From Marinobacter sp. (lineage in GTDB: Bacteria; Pseudomonadota; Gammaproteobacteria; Pseudomonadales; Oleiphilaceae), in assembly GCA_014359475.1 (NCBI GenBank), contig JACIZI010000020.1:1-64000 (forward strand): DNA of 64,000 nt, in the 5' to 3' direction. Every line of letters begins with the position of its first letter. Position 1 is the stretch's first letter. The notes below the pieces were generated by a model. The model ran no database searches, was not told the origin of the DNA, and saw only the letters and a program-made list of their open reading frames with translations. Positions 62,860 to 64,000 of the stretch are shown piece by piece. The position numbers were made by a program, and so were the translations under genes.

Positions 62860-63560
62860 CCCTGCAACAACCCTTGCCAGAGCCGTTCCCGCACAGTCCC
62901 GTCAACATCTGCCAGACATTTATTGACGGACCTCAGCAGACGCCCCAGGTTCTTCTGCTTCCAGCTCGCCGCACCAGAGTCTTGGGGCCGCAGTGCACCC
63001 CGGTCAAAGTCGATCAGGTAGACCTGGTCCGCCACCAGAATGTTCATGCAGTTCAGATCCGCATGGTAGACACCGGCATCGTGAAAACGTCGAATACAGG
63101 CACCCACCTGGTACCAGAGGGGCTCGTCGCCTGGCTTGACGTAAGCGGCAAGTGGCCGGGCATCAGGAATCCGTGCCACCAGAATGGCAGCGCGGTAGGT
63201 CAGTCCCGCCCGCAGCCGGTAACCACAGGCAATGGGCCTGGGCACGGGCAGGCCGCGCTCTGTCAGCTCATGAAGCAAAAGGAATTCGGCCGCTGACCGT
63301 ACCCGGCGGCGGCCGATGAAAATGTAGTGTTTTTCAACCAAGTGCCGGGGCAGACCGCCCCGGGAAAAGTGACGCAGTACTGCCGACAGGTTGCCACTCT
63401 CGATAAACCAGGCTCTGCCCCGACCGCCACAGGTGACCGGCTCAGCGCGCGCTCCCCAGTGCTCCGGCATCAGCCAGTCAGCGGAGAAAGAATCTTTCCA
63501 GGGCGCGGACACCAGGCAGAACCAGCCCCGCTGCCGGACCTCCGAATAACCGCCCTGCAT
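62835..63560 (-). CDS. kdkA: 3-deoxy-D-manno-octulosonic acid kinase
   Basis: The 241-residue LPS core kinase has FSRGGLPRHLVEKHYIF near residue 65, the eukaryotic-type catalytic loop HADLNCMNIL near residue 165, and the DFD metal triad in VYLIDFDRGAL. It phosphorylates Kdo. It overlaps the acyltransferase by 25 nt at their 3' ends. It is 6 nt from the ilvE stop. Confidence 0.9.
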   Translation of the reverse strand: MQGGYSEVRQRGWFCLVSAPWKDSFSADWLMPEHWGARAEPVTCGGRGRAWFIESGNLSAVLRHFSRGGLPRHLVEKHYIFIGRRRVRSAAEFLLLHELTERGLPVPRPIACGYRLRAGLTYRAAILVARIPDARPLAAYVKPGDEPLWYQVGACIRRFHDAGVYHADLNCMNILVADQVYLIDFDRGALRPQDSGAASWKQKNLGRLLRSVNKCLADVDGTVRERLWQGLLQGYERSGAL

Positions 63561-63566
63561 TACGGA

Positions 63567-64000
63567 TTACCTGACCGGTGTCAGCCACTCGCCATGCTCG
63601 GCCAGTTTCCCTTTGACCGCATCGAAATACATGGATTGCAGTTTCTCAGTGACCGGCCCGCGCTTGCCTTCGCCGATCTGACGGCCATCCAGCTCACGGA
63701 TCGGCAGCACTTCGGCGGCCGTACCGGTAAAGAAGGCCTCCTCGGCGATGTAGACCTCATCCCGGGTGATGCGCCGCTCTTTCACCTGCAGCCCCAGATC
63801 CCGGGCAAAGCTCAAAATGGTATCGCGAGTGATACCTTCCAGACAGGAGGTCAGCTCCGGTGTGTGCAGCACACCATCACGCACGATAAAGATGTTCTCG
63901 CCGGAACCTTCCGCCACATAACCCTCGTTATCCAGCAGAAGAGCCTCCTCGGCACCGCCGGAGATCGCCTCGTTCAGCGCCAGCATGGAGTTGATGTAGT
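63567..64000 (-). CDS. ilvE: Branched-chain amino acid aminotransferase, N-terminal part outside window
   Basis: About 143 C-terminal residues are visible; the frame continues past the right edge. LDNEGYVAEGSGENIF and GITRDTILSFARDLG are the fold-type IV PLP aminotransferase signature, and AEEAFFTGTAAEVLPI closes the active site. It interconverts branched-chain amino acids and their keto acids. The LPS core genes beside ilvE match the order in pseudomonads. Confidence 0.95.
   Translation of the reverse strand, partial: YINSMLALNEAISGGAEEALLLDNEGYVAEGSGENIFIVRDGVLHTPELTSCLEGITRDTILSFARDLGLQVKERRITRDEVYIAEEAFFTGTAAEVLPIRELDGRQIGEGKRGPVTEKLQSMYFDAVKGKLAEHGEWLTPVR

Overview
The window is about 64 kb of a GC-rich gammaproteobacterial chromosome. 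Gene content and order match Marinobacter or a close marine relative of the pseudomonads: damX-aroB-aroK next to pilQPONM and a divergent PBP1a, argS-ftsN-hslV-hslU, rppH-ptsP, nudF-yqiB-cpdA beside thiC and tolC, and waaA, kdkA and ilvE around a lipopolysaccharide (LPS) locus. The genus is an inference from synteny and protein style, not from a marker gene. No rRNA, tRNA or CRISPR array was seen.

Layout. 1-8 kb (minus strand) holds a DamX-like SPOR/AAA protein cut by the left edge, shikimate genes aroB and aroK, and the type IV pilus assembly operon pilMNOPQ. 8-15 kb holds mrcA (PBP1a), an NAD(P)-dependent malic enzyme, rpmE and priA. 15-21.5 kb holds an AT-richer Ig-repeat lipoprotein, argS, ftsN and hslVU, the last behind a good heat-shock promoter match. 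21.5-32.2 kb holds an odd patatin-like protein, rppH-ptsP, a HAD phosphatase, rlmI, gcvH, the divergent metR/metE pair with a MetR box, and an internally deleted short-chain dehydrogenase. An AI-2E/PerM family permease closes this part.

33.4-44 kb is the accessory region and the most interesting part. It is an orphan type VI secretion (T6SS) island with no core T6SS genes in view. One complete cassette is present: vgrG, an overlapping DUF4123 adaptor gene, and a LysM-headed 892-residue effector candidate. A lipoprotein gene with a SUMF1 (formylglycine-generating-enzyme-like) fold faces the effector gene, so the two 3' ends meet. Next to it lies a decayed older copy: a shrunken vgrG, a DUF4123 gene broken by a stop codon and fused to the C-terminal half of a paralogous effector, and a second convergent SUMF1 lipoprotein gene. 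Beyond that is a scrap of a third vgrG. I read this as repeated replacement of effector cassettes in which the facing lipoprotein genes, possibly immunity genes, are kept while vgrG and effector parts are lost.

44-50 kb returns to housekeeping genes: cpdA, yqiB, nudF, thiC under a TPP riboswitch, and a divergent tolC. 50-64 kb is an LPS and cell-surface locus: waaA, lpxL, a PbgA/YejM-like membrane sulfatase-fold protein, a sulfotransferase, five glycosyltransferases, an O-antigen ligase, a second LpxL-like acyltransferase and the Kdo kinase kdkA. The window ends inside ilvE. Together these suggest an LPS that may carry a sulfated sugar.
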